DNA of 50,947 nt, taken from NCBI GenBank assembly GCA_014238285.1, contig JABABK010000009.1, positions 1 to 50,947 of the forward strand, given 5' to 3'. The translations under genes were made by a program, and so were the position numbers. The notes below the pieces were generated by a model. The model was not told the origin of the DNA, did not search any database, and saw only the letters and a list, made by a program, of their open reading frames with translations. The DNA is from Hellea sp. GTDB lineage: Bacteria; Pseudomonadota; Alphaproteobacteria; Caulobacterales; Maricaulaceae. Positions within the stretch are counted from its first letter, which is position 1, and every line of letters begins with the position of its first letter. Of the stretch, positions 36,220-44,973 are shown one piece after another.

Positions 36220-36984
36220 ATGAAACATGTAGTTGTTATGGGGTGCGTTCTGGCCCTAAGTTTGTTCGCTTGTGACGAAGCAGACAGACCTACCAGTGTA
36301 AAACAGGCTGAAGACACACAAACACTGCCCTACATGGTCTTGACCCAAAAAGACTACACAGCGCTTACAGGGTGTGATGTTTCATACAGGTACGAATTAA
36401 TTCAAGGGGTTCTTGACTACCTGGTGTTTTTTGAGGGTAAGGACAGGGAAAACCTTGCATATGTGCAGCGCGAAGCCATCCCCCTTTTCAACGATTTGAT
36501 AAAAAACGGCAGCGATAGAATGGCGGATGCAGCCTGTTTACCGGACTCTTTGCGCCGCATGGGTGAGGAGATTGGTCTTTTGGTCTCGATCCATAAAGCA
36601 GAGCTAGATAATTCTAGTACGGATGGCTTTGATCTCGGTGCTAATCCTGTACGCTTTGACCCGGACGCAGGGGGCTTTCCTGATGAGCAAAACATAGCAT
36701 ATGCGGTTCAGTCGCGCCGTGAGTATATGAACAGCACTGGGTGTCTGATCTCGCCCTCCAGTTACGGCGCGTTTCAGGCGGCTTTTCGTGGATTCTTCTT
36801 TGACAGTGATCACCCGGAAAAAGCGCGTATCGAGATGGCTGCGTTTCTGAATGACGTCAGGGATAGCCGCCCTCTGCCCGATGGCAGTATTAACCCGCAA
36901 TGCCTCACACCGGGGCTTCTCAAACTTGGTCAGGACATGGGTGTGCTGAGCGAGAGTGGAAAATTTGTCTCGGCGGATGAGTAA
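36220..36984 (+). CDS. Lipoprotein with internal duplication, unknown function
   Basis: 254 residues (ATG at 36220; a GTG one codon upstream is also possible after the same GGAG site). Signal peptide ends LSLFAC. Two halves are related: Y-x3-TGC near residue 45 and again near 175, each followed by a helix, a second Cys-x-(P/T) motif (ACLPDSLRRMGEEIGLL; QCLTPGLLKLGQDMGVL) and similar spacing. Each half probably forms a small helical bundle with one disulphide. No family recognised. It follows the propeller lipoprotein after 45 nt and may share its transcript. Confidence 0.65.
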   Translation: MKHVVVMGCVLALSLFACDEADRPTSVKQAEDTQTLPYMVLTQKDYTALTGCDVSYRYELIQGVLDYLVFFEGKDRENLAYVQREAIPLFNDLIKNGSDRMADAACLPDSLRRMGEEIGLLVSIHKAELDNSSTDGFDLGANPVRFDPDAGGFPDEQNIAYAVQSRREYMNSTGCLISPSSYGAFQAAFRGFFFDSDHPEKARIEMAAFLNDVRDSRPLPDGSINPQCLTPGLLKLGQDMGVLSESGKFVSADE

Positions 36985-37035
36985 AAGTGCTGCGCTGTTC
37001 AAGCGGCAATAGTTGAGCGACCAGACCTTGCCTGA

Positions 37036-37338
37036 TCAAAGCGTCAGCAATGACACTTTCTCTGTGTCGCCATCAGAACCAATCAGAGTGATGGATTGAC
37101 CATCCTGTGAGAATTCGACACTCACCCCTCCATGATACTCCCACTGGATATACATAGATGTCTCAGCAATGAGCTTCCCAGTGCTCTCTTTCACCTGAAC
37201 CTCGATGGTCATGTCGCCTTCATTGTTGCCCGTGTTTCGGAAATCCACAGTTCTTTGAAATGCTTTGCGACCGGTTTCAGAGTGAGAGGCGGTTTCTTCC
37301 CACTTCGTTGGGGCCTCCTTATAATCTTCACGCTCCAT
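37036..37338 (-). CDS. Small beta-rich protein of unknown function
   Basis: 100 residues from the ATG at 37338, which has GGAAG 7 nt upstream; an upstream TTG at 37356 is less likely. The pattern VDFRNTGNNEGDMTIEVQVKESTGKLIAETS resembles a small immunoglobulin-like or FxLYD-type sandwich. No signal peptide is present, so it may be cytoplasmic or have lost its leader. It is convergent with the 36220 gene. Confidence 0.45.
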   Translation of the reverse strand: MEREDYKEAPTKWEETASHSETGRKAFQRTVDFRNTGNNEGDMTIEVQVKESTGKLIAETSMYIQWEYHGGVSVEFSQDGQSITLIGSDGDTEKVSLLTL

Positions 37339-37688
37339 ACGATGGCTTCCAATCAAAAATTCGGTTCACGAAACTGGTTGAAGGTTTGCAACCGTTGTGA
37401 TGTTTCGTAAGCGGTGTATCATGCTTTAAAGTTCTCTGGCAAGAGATCGTCGATCTGGCTTTGTTTGTGGTTTGGGCGATAGCTGTGAGGACACCTGCGA
37501 TTTAGGCATGGGGCTCAATATTATTGAGTTTCTGCAGCCAATAATCCGATTATCTTCGATAAAGATTGTTCCAAGAAGCTATGCTGTGAGAGTTTGTTTT
37601 AATTAATCGTTCAAGTGAGCCAAGCAATCCCTCTTTCCTCCCGAGCAATAAGTGTCTAACATTAAATACGCATTTACGGGAGTTTTCA
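37339..37688. other. Intergenic region, no gene seen
   Basis: Contains the 36-bp repeat copy d (37569-37604) and the leader of the next gene. Confidence 0.5.
37569..37604 (+). repeat. 36-bp dispersed repeat, copy d
   Basis: Starts TTCCAAGAAGCTATGC; the most divergent copy and the only one outside the tRNA-fMet island neighbourhood. Confidence 0.55.
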
Positions 37689-38264
37689 ATGAAACGTATC
37701 TTACCTTTTATATTATTAATCGGAGGGATTATCCTCTTCGCTTTGGCCTTCATGTTTTACCAAAAATCAGAAAGCATAAAGCGCGAGACAGACACGCTGC
37801 GTGAGCTAACTATGCCGCCTCCAAACCCCATTGAAGACGAGGTATATGAGCCGACGCCGGAACCTGCTTATGACCCAGCGGATCTTGATCAAACCCCGCC
37901 CGGTATTGCGCCTTTCATTACCACGTCAGTTTGCATTGTGCATTGGGGCAATCATTTGCGCCAATATTGCGACGGTGGCGACAGTGCCGAACTGGAAATT
38001 GTTGAAGGTGGGTATGATCAGGCAGAAACCATGCGAACTTTAAAAATGTGCCTCAATGACCTCGTGCAGCGCTGGGAAACCTATAAGACAGATGACCGCC
38101 CCATGGACAGCCCCGCTCTGCTCAATGAAAGCAACCGCAAGGCAATAGCCTGCGGTATGACACAAACCTATGGGAACAATCCGATTTTCAATGACAGCTC
38201 TATCTATTATATGGTCAAGGAACATAAGGAGAGCGGTAATATTTCAAGGCTGGAAAACCGGTAG
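37689..38264 (+). CDS. Membrane-anchored periplasmic protein of unknown function
   Basis: 191 residues. One N-terminal membrane helix (about 4-25, ILPFILLIGGIILFALAFMFY), a Pro/Glu-rich linker to about residue 75, then a domain with four Cys (SVCIVHW, RQYCDGG, KMCLND, IACGMT). GGGAG lies 6 nt before the ATG. Topology is probably N-in with the domain in the periplasm. No family recognised. Confidence 0.65.
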   Translation: MKRILPFILLIGGIILFALAFMFYQKSESIKRETDTLRELTMPPPNPIEDEVYEPTPEPAYDPADLDQTPPGIAPFITTSVCIVHWGNHLRQYCDGGDSAELEIVEGGYDQAETMRTLKMCLNDLVQRWETYKTDDRPMDSPALLNESNRKAIACGMTQTYGNNPIFNDSSIYYMVKEHKESGNISRLENR

Positions 38265-38400
38265 AGATGTGAACAAACATAGAGACAGGCAACTCAGTCC
38301 TGAAATGGCAGCGGAAAGTCCCCGGTCCAGTGAATTGAATATAATTTGTTACACGATTTCACATATTGAGTTATAGAGTGAATCCACGAGGTGTCACATA

Positions 38401-39537
38401 ATGGATTTGCGAACTAGAATCAGAGTGTTTTCTTTTTTGGCGCTGCTATTTTGCTTTTTTTCAATAACCTATAGCGCTAGCGCTCAGGAAAACCCAGGCG
38501 ACATCAATATTGCCGTCAACTTCCGGCACCCCGATGGCGCGTGGAACAAAAATATTCGTGCCGGACAGCGGGTTTTGGACCAAATGGTACAAAACAAAGG
38601 CCCGGATGAAGTCCTTAGTAATTTCAGCTGGGACCAACTAAATGAAACTGCGTCCTGGGCCAGTGCCAACATCAAATGCGGGGATGAACTTGGCTTTAGG
38701 GAACGCCTCGATTTAGTTGAAAAATCTATGACCGTGCTGACCACCCAAGAGGCAAAACTTGCGAAGTTGCGCAAGGCCATAAATATTGAGCTACAGACAG
38801 GTTTGGCGGAATGGGACGTCCTGCTCAAAGATGCCGACACAATCGAATTTTTAGGCCACGCTTTAGGCATGAAGGGGGTCGGTTTCGCGGGGAGATCGAT
38901 TTTTCTACATTTGGGCGGCAAGATCGGCGAGAATCTCCTCGGGCATATGATGACGGGCGCTGGCAAAGCACTGGGGCCGATCACGACAGCAATCGGCGTG
39001 CACGATGTTTATTTGGCGGCATCACAACAAGTCGATATGCAACTCCTAAGCCCTCAACTTCTCGAAATGACTGAAACTGTTGCCTTTCTCGACGTGCTAT
39101 TGTGGAATTACGATCAGGCAATCAATGCTCACGAAAGAATAATCGACGCATTGATGACCGAGAATGACAACTATCAAGACGGGGTTTGCAAAGTTGCTGA
39201 TGATCTGTTTCCAGGCCGTTTGTTGTCGGCCTTTTATCCCAAAGTCATCGTCAGCGGCGGCACTAAGGCAGGAATCCAACTAACAATAAGCGGAGAATTT
39301 GACTACCCGATCACTGCGGTATTGCAGCCAAGGTCATGTCCGTTCAACGTCAAATGCGGGACAGAAAAACGTTCGATCAGTGCCAAACCGAATGACGGGC
39401 GAATTTATGTAAAAGACGTGTTGTGGTGTGTTGGTGTTTCCAGCCCTTGGGCAATGGACTACGAAATTCTTCTGGAAGATTCTTCTGGCTATGTGTCCAA
39501 TTCAATTGCGGTCGAGACAAGGTGCTTGGTACGCTGA
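38401..39537 (+). CDS. Secreted protein of unknown function
   Basis: 378 residues. Signal peptide cleaved after SASA-Q. A helical region to about residue 150 is followed by a hydrophobic Gly-rich stretch (LGMKGVGFAGRSIFLHLGGKIG...MMTGAGKALGPITTAIG, about 155-205) that could insert into membranes. The C-terminal 110 residues are a beta-rich, Cys-containing, Ig-like domain (KVIVSGGTKAGIQLTISG). GAGGTG lies 7 nt before the ATG. A pore-forming or membrane-active role is possible but unsupported by homology. Confidence 0.65.
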   Translation: MDLRTRIRVFSFLALLFCFFSITYSASAQENPGDINIAVNFRHPDGAWNKNIRAGQRVLDQMVQNKGPDEVLSNFSWDQLNETASWASANIKCGDELGFRERLDLVEKSMTVLTTQEAKLAKLRKAINIELQTGLAEWDVLLKDADTIEFLGHALGMKGVGFAGRSIFLHLGGKIGENLLGHMMTGAGKALGPITTAIGVHDVYLAASQQVDMQLLSPQLLEMTETVAFLDVLLWNYDQAINAHERIIDALMTENDNYQDGVCKVADDLFPGRLLSAFYPKVIVSGGTKAGIQLTISGEFDYPITAVLQPRSCPFNVKCGTEKRSISAKPNDGRIYVKDVLWCVGVSSPWAMDYEILLEDSSGYVSNSIAVETRCLVR

Positions 39538-39702
39538 AAAGTGTATTGCTTGCCTGAGTTTTCAGTTGGGCATTTATTGTTGTAAATTCTAGCCACCAGC
39601 AGTGGGTTAGCATCTGCTGATTTCCCAAATTCTCAATGTGTGGTTTGTGGTTGCTTAATTCAGCCAGTACCTTAACTTGATTACATCTGTATGGGGGGAA
39701 AT

Positions 39703-39717
39703 ATGAGATCTTTTTTA
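39703..39717 (+). other. Out-of-frame start with -1 slippery heptamer T-TTT-TTA
   Basis: The ATG at 39703 follows a strong GGGGGGAAAT ribosome site but runs into TAA after 14 codons. At 39711-39717 the 0-frame reads T-TTT-TTA, a canonical X-XXY-YYZ site. A -1 slip there, or one extra T in the T6 run, joins MRSFF to the frame KSTVPIFRRLSVGLVS and the rest of the secreted protein. Confidence 0.55.
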
Positions 39718-39755
39718 AGAGCACCGTCCCGATCTTTAGACGGTTAAGCGTTGGC

Positions 39756-40340
39756 TTGGTCAGCATGAGTAGCTTACTTTTTGTTGGTGCTCAAAATGCT
39801 GCCGCCGAACAGATGGCAACACTGACGATAGTCGATGTTAAATGCATCAGTACATCATCAGCTACCGATGGTGCAACGGACGTGCTATTTGGAGCGCTCG
39901 CCGCCGCTGGCGCTGCAGCGGCAACTGTGGCTTCGGGAGGCACGGCAGCATTGGTAACCACTGGCGCGTTGGCATCAACTGCGGGTACTGCAGGTGGAGG
40001 TGCATCGATGACGAAGGTAATACCCGGAAGCGACGACGATTTGGCCATCAGAGTTCATGGAGGCGGCATCAATGTACTTCCAGGTCTTTGGTGGGATATA
40101 GAGGGCCGCTCCATCGGCTCACAAGAAACGTTGCAAGTCAATCAATCCTGGGATTTCGATCTGGATATCGGGACTAGGATTACACTTTTTGACTATGACG
40201 TTGTGAGCGCTAGCGATGAATTGGGGTTTGTCGACCTTAACTCAAACACAGTATCCTTGCCGTACCGTCAACAAGTAACGGTTGCTAATCACGATGAAGG
40301 TAGCATGTACTTAGTGAATATTATAATAGAAGCAAAATAA
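39756..40340 (+). CDS. Secreted protein with Gly/Ala-rich segment and C2-like domain
   Basis: 194 residues from a weak TTG start. The true protein probably starts at 39703 and reaches this frame through the T6 run, which would supply the missing basic n-region of the signal peptide; cleavage would follow NAAA. Residues about 38-82 are hydrophobic, very rich in Ala, Gly and Thr. A C-terminal domain (SDDDLAIRVHGG, TLFDYDVVSASDELGFVDL) resembles a C2-like calcium or lipid-binding sandwich. The short ORF before it has no good ribosome site of its own. Function unknown. Confidence 0.6.
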   Translation: MVSMSSLLFVGAQNAAAEQMATLTIVDVKCISTSSATDGATDVLFGALAAAGAAAATVASGGTAALVTTGALASTAGTAGGGASMTKVIPGSDDDLAIRVHGGGINVLPGLWWDIEGRSIGSQETLQVNQSWDFDLDIGTRITLFDYDVVSASDELGFVDLNSNTVSLPYRQQVTVANHDEGSMYLVNIIIEAK

Positions 40341-40484
40341 ACAAATCAGCCGGTAATGGAGCGTCGCAGTGCCATTTCCAGTGTTCGGCAACGAGTCAAT
40401 ATCGCTGAATTACCGGCATCTGAAATTAAAGTTGGGCGCTAGAGCCAATTCCGGTTTGGTCCGGATAATAAACGGGACTCAATT

Positions 40485-41225
40485 ATGAATATACAAAAAC
40501 TGTTAATGGGCGCGGTTATTACCAGCGTCTTCTGTCTGGGAGCCAATGTGAGCGCTCAAGACGCCGTAAATGTTGAACTTGAGACCGCGATTACACTGGC
40601 GGAAACAGGGGATGGCGAAGCACAATATAATCTCGGCAAAATGTACCTCTATGGCATGGGCGGAAATGAAGATTACGCGAAGGAGGCGCTTAAATGGTTT
40701 GGGCTGGCTGCAAAACAGAGCTATCGGCCAGCGGATATGACCGATGGTCAGGCCCTTAAGGCACAATATAACCTCGGCAAAAACTACCTCTATGGCGAAG
40801 GTGTAGAGGAGGATTACGCGGAGGCGATGAAATGGTTTGGGCTGGCTGATGAAATGGGCTCTGAGGCGGCTTCTATATTTGTTCAACAAGACCGTATGAT
40901 GGTTGAAAGTGAAGAAAATGCAGCGAACGAGGATGCGCAGACGCAATATCTTTTGGGCAAAAAATTTTCCGAGAAGGGTTTTGACATTGGTGAAGTGATG
41001 GGTGCTGAGAAAGCCCTAAAATGGCTAAAGGCGGCCGCGGAGCAGGGCCATACCGAAGCGCAATTCACGCTGGCCGGCTTTTATAAAACCGTTATATCAG
41101 ATTCTGGTGAATCGTTCCACTGGGTGGAGCGGGCGGCTCAAGGGGGTCATGTGCAGGCGAAAGTGATCTTCGCTAGCGTCAAGGCTTGCCTTATTACGTA
41201 TGAACTTAACCAATGTATGCAATGA
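40485..41225 (+). CDS. Secreted Sel1-repeat protein
   Basis: 246 residues. Signal peptide ends NVSAQ. Sel1-like repeats at about 38-75 (AQYNLGKMYLYGMGGNEDYAKEALKWFGLAA), 85-120 and 150-215. Such alpha/alpha solenoids mediate protein contacts in the periplasm. The first two repeats are nearly identical in DNA, suggesting recent duplication. The next small membrane-protein gene follows after 4 nt. Confidence 0.82.
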   Translation: MNIQKLLMGAVITSVFCLGANVSAQDAVNVELETAITLAETGDGEAQYNLGKMYLYGMGGNEDYAKEALKWFGLAAKQSYRPADMTDGQALKAQYNLGKNYLYGEGVEEDYAEAMKWFGLADEMGSEAASIFVQQDRMMVESEENAANEDAQTQYLLGKKFSEKGFDIGEVMGAEKALKWLKAAAEQGHTEAQFTLAGFYKTVISDSGESFHWVERAAQGGHVQAKVIFASVKACLITYELNQCMQ

Positions 41226-41229
41226 TTGA

Positions 41230-41550
41230 GTGGTGAGGTATCCACTGAAATGGGCAAACTGGGTTTTTCTAAATGAAGACCTTAACCAAGGCGTATCCTG
41301 GAAGTATTGCAAACAGGTGGCGTTAAGGCTTTGGTTGTCAATGCTCTGCATTTGGCCCTTGATTATAGCCATCATTGTTCTTTTATTTCCAAAAAATTAT
41401 ATGGAGATACTGCCGGTCGTATTTCTACCCCTTATAATCCTCGCTATAGGGCTGAATGTGATAATTATTGCCCGAATGTGCTTCTTGGTATTCAAGTGGA
41501 TATTGAAGCGGGTAATGATTAAGTCTGATGCCGACGAAAAGAGCCCTTGA
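41230..41550 (+). CDS. Small two-helix membrane protein
   Basis: 106 residues from a GTG start, 4 nt after the Sel1 gene. Two membrane helices at about 31-53 and 61-87 and a basic C-terminal segment (KWILKRVMIK). No family recognised. Tight spacing suggests translation coupled to the Sel1 gene. Confidence 0.5.
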   Translation: MVRYPLKWANWVFLNEDLNQGVSWKYCKQVALRLWLSMLCIWPLIIAIIVLLFPKNYMEILPVVFLPLIILAIGLNVIIIARMCFLVFKWILKRVMIKSDADEKSP

Positions 41551-41631
41551 GAGCATCCCTGCCGACTCAGACACTACCGGATTGCTCGATCACGAAACAC
41601 CGACCGAACCGTTCAAAATGACGGTGACATA

Positions 41632-41865
41632 ATGTACTATTATGAGCAACTTGCACAAAAAGGCGATGCCGATGCACAGAATACTTTGGGTGTTTATCAT
41701 TCCTACGACTGGGGCCCGGTTACCGAGGACAGCATAAGAACTTATGCTTGGATTTCATTAGCAGCGGCGCAAGGGCACACACTCGCGGCAGAAAATAAAT
41801 TGTTACTGGAAACAAAAATGAGTTCGGAAGTGGTTTCGCGTCAGCGAAAATTTTCAATCCTGTGA
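41632..41865 (+). CDS. Short Sel1-repeat protein, probably a truncated gene
   Basis: 77 residues, cytoplasmic as read. AQNTLGVYHSYDWGPVTEDSIRTYAWISLAAAQGHTLAAENKLLL is one Sel1 repeat plus the typical C-terminal cap of longer family members. There is no signal peptide and no repeats upstream, so it is likely the remaining 3' end of a longer gene. Its last 12 nt overlap the convergent lipoprotein gene. Confidence 0.5.
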   Translation: MYYYEQLAQKGDADAQNTLGVYHSYDWGPVTEDSIRTYAWISLAAAQGHTLAAENKLLLETKMSSEVVSRQRKFSIL

Positions 41866-42414
41866 ATTGAAATCCGAGTCTTCCGAATTGGGAACTGCTA
41901 TATTGACGCGCGCAAACTCCATTTTATTGAACTGTACCCACTTATCGTCCCGTTTTATCATGTCCGTCACAGTCAGCGTGCCGTTACTGTTGAGCTGGTA
42001 TTTGGTTGACCCTTGTTTTGCACCTGAAATTCCCCAATCCGCAATAATTGCGTTGCCCTCGGCTCGCGCCTTTATCGGATGCAAGTCACCCGAACTGTCA
42101 GCCCAAAAAGCGTCATACCTACCATCAGCCAACAATCTATAGTGAGCTGTGCCCTGGAACATCAATGATTGAGTTTTTTCTTTCACCATATTGATACTGT
42201 AGTCTAAACGGTGGAACTTGCCGCCCAATGTAAGAGATAGGGACAATGTAGACGAGGCAGATTGTCCAAACGCCGGGCTCCCCGATCGCCATTCACCTTC
42301 AAGATCTTCCAGAGATATCGAAGATTGTGCACATGCAGTCATCGTCGTGAGTAGCGATACCACAAATGCAAAAGTTATAATTTTTAATCGATGACAAACC
42401 GCAAGAATGTTCAT
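41854..42414 (-). CDS. Lipoprotein of unknown function
   Basis: 186 residues from the ATG at 42414 (an upstream ATG at 42432 is possible). Signal peptide ends TTMTAC (lipobox). The mature part reads LEGEWRSGSPAFGQ...GGKFHRLDYSINM...YRLLADGRYDAFW...YQLNSNGTLTVTDMI, a lipocalin-like pattern of strands with turns. Probably a periplasmic beta-barrel binder. No ligand evident. Confidence 0.65.
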   Translation of the reverse strand: MNILAVCHRLKIITFAFVVSLLTTMTACAQSSISLEDLEGEWRSGSPAFGQSASSTLSLSLTLGGKFHRLDYSINMVKEKTQSLMFQGTAHYRLLADGRYDAFWADSSGDLHPIKARAEGNAIIADWGISGAKQGSTKYQLNSNGTLTVTDMIKRDDKWVQFNKMEFARVNIAVPNSEDSDFNSQD

Positions 42415-42627
42415 TTTTGGGTTTCCTTTCATATGCTATATTCGTTGATTTCTATCTGGCTATATCAATTACATTGTATGCTCGTTTTCACATGTGGGGC
42501 AAATAGTAATTGCTCCAACTTCTTCTCTTGGAAAATTACAGTGAGTCTTAAATCGATCGTGCCAAGCCATGGGGCATTTCACCCGCACCCTGAATCCGTC
42601 GAAGGGCATTCAATGACACCTTACGAG

Positions 42628-42709
42628 GCGCCGTACTTGGTACGATGTGGTTTATGCGCCGTACTTAGTATAGTATTGGGATGCACAGTACTTGATATAG
42701 AGTGAAAAT
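42628..42709 (+). repeat. Three tandem 27-28-bp repeats abutting a start codon
   Basis: Units at 42628-42655, 42656-42682 and 42683-42709 each begin GC-C-GTACTT and contain GTACTT(G/A)(G/A)TA. The third unit ends at the ATG of the DUF3089 gene, so the repeats span its promoter and leader. Confidence 0.6.
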
Positions 42710-43747
42710 ATGACCTATAGAATGAACATTGGTAGAATTTTTCTTGGCTTAACATTGAGTCTCGGGTTTTCAGCCGCCGTTCATGCCTCTCCAAAACCGG
42801 ACTACGCGCAGTCCATTAACTGGGCAGCCTTACCGGAGACAGTGGATCAAGCGGATTTAACCCCGTCTGGAATCAAGGATCAGCAAACAATAAGTAACAT
42901 TGATATTTTCTTTGTTCACCCTACAACTTATTTGCTTGGCAAAGCCTTGAACGCAGACATGTCTGATAGCCGAGTAAATGAGCTAACCGATACTAAATCT
43001 ATTCGTAATCAGGCCAGTATTTTTAATGGCGCTGGAGGCGTATTTGCGCCGCGCTATCGTCAAGGCAAAGCCTATGCTTATACCCATCACGACGATGATA
43101 GTTTTAACGCAAGGGAGCTTGCCTATTCAGACGTATTATCGGCCTTTGATTATTATATTCAGCATCGCCAAAATGGCCGCCCTTTTATTATTGCCGGGCA
43201 TAGCCAAGGATCCCATCACGCCATGCGGCTTTTAGAAGAGAGAATTTCACATAAGCCCTTAAAATCTTCTTTAGTCGCCGCTTACCTCGTCGGTGTTCCC
43301 ATGCCGATGGATAAGTTTGAGCGTACACTCACAGATATGTCCTTGTGCGATAGGCCGGGAGAGACAGGCTGTATCATCAGCTGGAATACGGTCAGCGGTG
43401 ATGGTGACAAATCCCGTTTCTTGGACATTTGGCACCATTATCCAACAGGGTGGGAGCGCAATAACGACAAGGCTCTGGCCTGCGTTAATCCCATAAGTTG
43501 GAGCTCTAATGGCGCGCTAGCCACTTCCCAATCGGGCCGCAGAGCTATATCCGGCAAAACCCGCGGTAAACTCAGGCGCGTCTATGGTACTCAGCGCGGG
43601 CAATGTGTGAACGGTCTTTTGGAAATTTCAAAACCGAGGTCATGGTCTCTAAGACCGTCAAAATGGGACGGCGGAAATTATCATGTGTTTGATTACTCGC
43701 TCTTTCACTTTGACATTCGCGATAATCTTAAAGCTCAGATTAACTAA
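42710..43747 (+). CDS. DUF3089 family alpha/beta hydrolase
   Basis: 345 residues. Signal peptide ends AVHAS. The domain opens with IDIFFVHPTTYL and RYRQGKAYAY, and has GHSQG with nucleophile Ser165 and a C-terminal NYHVFDYSLFHFDIRDNL block, all typical of DUF3089 lysophospholipase-like proteins. Exported; substrate unknown. Three tandem repeats lie directly upstream and may affect expression. Confidence 0.88.
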   Translation: MTYRMNIGRIFLGLTLSLGFSAAVHASPKPDYAQSINWAALPETVDQADLTPSGIKDQQTISNIDIFFVHPTTYLLGKALNADMSDSRVNELTDTKSIRNQASIFNGAGGVFAPRYRQGKAYAYTHHDDDSFNARELAYSDVLSAFDYYIQHRQNGRPFIIAGHSQGSHHAMRLLEERISHKPLKSSLVAAYLVGVPMPMDKFERTLTDMSLCDRPGETGCIISWNTVSGDGDKSRFLDIWHHYPTGWERNNDKALACVNPISWSSNGALATSQSGRRAISGKTRGKLRRVYGTQRGQCVNGLLEISKPRSWSLRPSKWDGGNYHVFDYSLFHFDIRDNLKAQIN

Positions 43748-43797
43748 ATATTATTTTACTTCAAAACACTGTGCCGCGTTAATCACGCGCGACTTTT

Positions 43798-44751
43798 CTA
43801 TGGGATGCCTTCACCATTGCGGCGCATGATATCTACAAAAAACAGGGCATCCGAATGCCCTTGATTGGCAGCACGGCTGAACCATTTGAAAGCCTCTTTG
43901 TTACTTTGCTCAACGATTTCTCCGTTACGGTACATAAGCCCCAAATTGTATTGGGCATACATATCACCATCTTCCGCGATCTGACTATAGTCTTTCACCG
44001 CTGCCGCATCGCCCTCAGGCCCACCCAAGCTGATGCCATAGCTATCTTTTAGAACAAACCGAGCTCTCAAATGACCCGTTTCAGCAGCCTGTTTGTACCA
44101 ATCGGTCGCCATTGCGTCATTCTGAGAAACGCCAAAGCCGCCTACATACAGAGTCGCCAAATGATATTGAGCTTGGGCATGATTCTGTTGGGCAGCTTTT
44201 CGAAACCACTGGGCCGCCTTCATGTAATCCTTAGCAATGATGTCATTAGCAGTATAGATTTCCCCCAACGCGTATTGAGCCTGCGCGTTGTCCTGTTCGG
44301 CGGCCCTTCGAATCCATGTCACGGCCTTTGCTTTGCGGTGCCATTTTACAGCCTCAGCATCATGTTCAGGCAGGCCTTTGCCGCTGGCGTACATAATCCC
44401 TAATCCCAACTGCGCCTCTGCAAGACCCTGCTCGGCGGCTTTACGGTACCATTTTACAGCCTCAATAGGTTGCTCTGGAACACCGCTACCGTTTTCGTAC
44501 ATAAACCCTAAAAGATACTGCCCCGCAGCATTTCCTTGCTCGGCGGCCTTGAGGAACCATCTCACAGCTTCCGTATCATTTTTGGGTACACCTTCGCCGA
44601 GAACGTATAATGCCCCCAACCGAGCCTGCGCGGCCGCATTCCCTGCGTCTGATTCTTGCCTTATTACACCTATATCTTGCGCAATTGCTCCCATGGAAAA
44701 CCCAGACATAATAATGAAAATGATGAAACTGCGTCTCATGACGATAAGCAT
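43798..44751 (-). CDS. Secreted Sel1-repeat protein
   Basis: 317 residues from the ATG at 44751, preceded by TAGGA 6 nt upstream; an ATG at 44766 has poorer spacing. Signal peptide ends GAIAQ. About seven Sel1 repeats of 36 residues cover 30-315, for example AGQYLLGFMYENGSGVPEQPIEAVKWYRKAAEQG. One repeat near 130-150 is shortened (KWHRKAKAVTWIRRAAEQD), a likely internal deletion. Periplasmic scaffold. Confidence 0.85.
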   Translation of the reverse strand: MLIVMRRSFIIFIIMSGFSMGAIAQDIGVIRQESDAGNAAAQARLGALYVLGEGVPKNDTEAVRWFLKAAEQGNAAGQYLLGFMYENGSGVPEQPIEAVKWYRKAAEQGLAEAQLGLGIMYASGKGLPEHDAEAVKWHRKAKAVTWIRRAAEQDNAQAQYALGEIYTANDIIAKDYMKAAQWFRKAAQQNHAQAQYHLATLYVGGFGVSQNDAMATDWYKQAAETGHLRARFVLKDSYGISLGGPEGDAAAVKDYSQIAEDGDMYAQYNLGLMYRNGEIVEQSNKEAFKWFSRAANQGHSDALFFVDIMRRNGEGIP

Positions 44752-44874
44752 TGGTTTTCCTAACATTAATCCTTTGGGGTTCCTGATTATGAGAAAATCC
44801 TAGGGTTTGCAATTGCGTGTGTCACAACGCGGTTAAATTTAATACTAACGATTACAGACGATCGAAATCAAACA

Positions 44875-44973
44875 ATGGCTATTGATGGATTGTGAAGACG
44901 CCTTTAATCTCCCGCTATGCCAAAACAAATTACCAACAACAAAATCCAATATGCTCTTGATGAACACATTCCG
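44875..44973 (+). repeat. Duplicated segment, partner of 34614-34713
   Basis: Leader and first 19 codons of the 44917 gene are copied at 34614-34713. This copy is intact. Confidence 0.75.

Noticed and set aside
39377-39766. 129-codon minus-strand ORF
   Set aside because: It overlaps the 3' end of a well-supported secreted-protein gene on the other strand and the leader of the next; its composition looks random.
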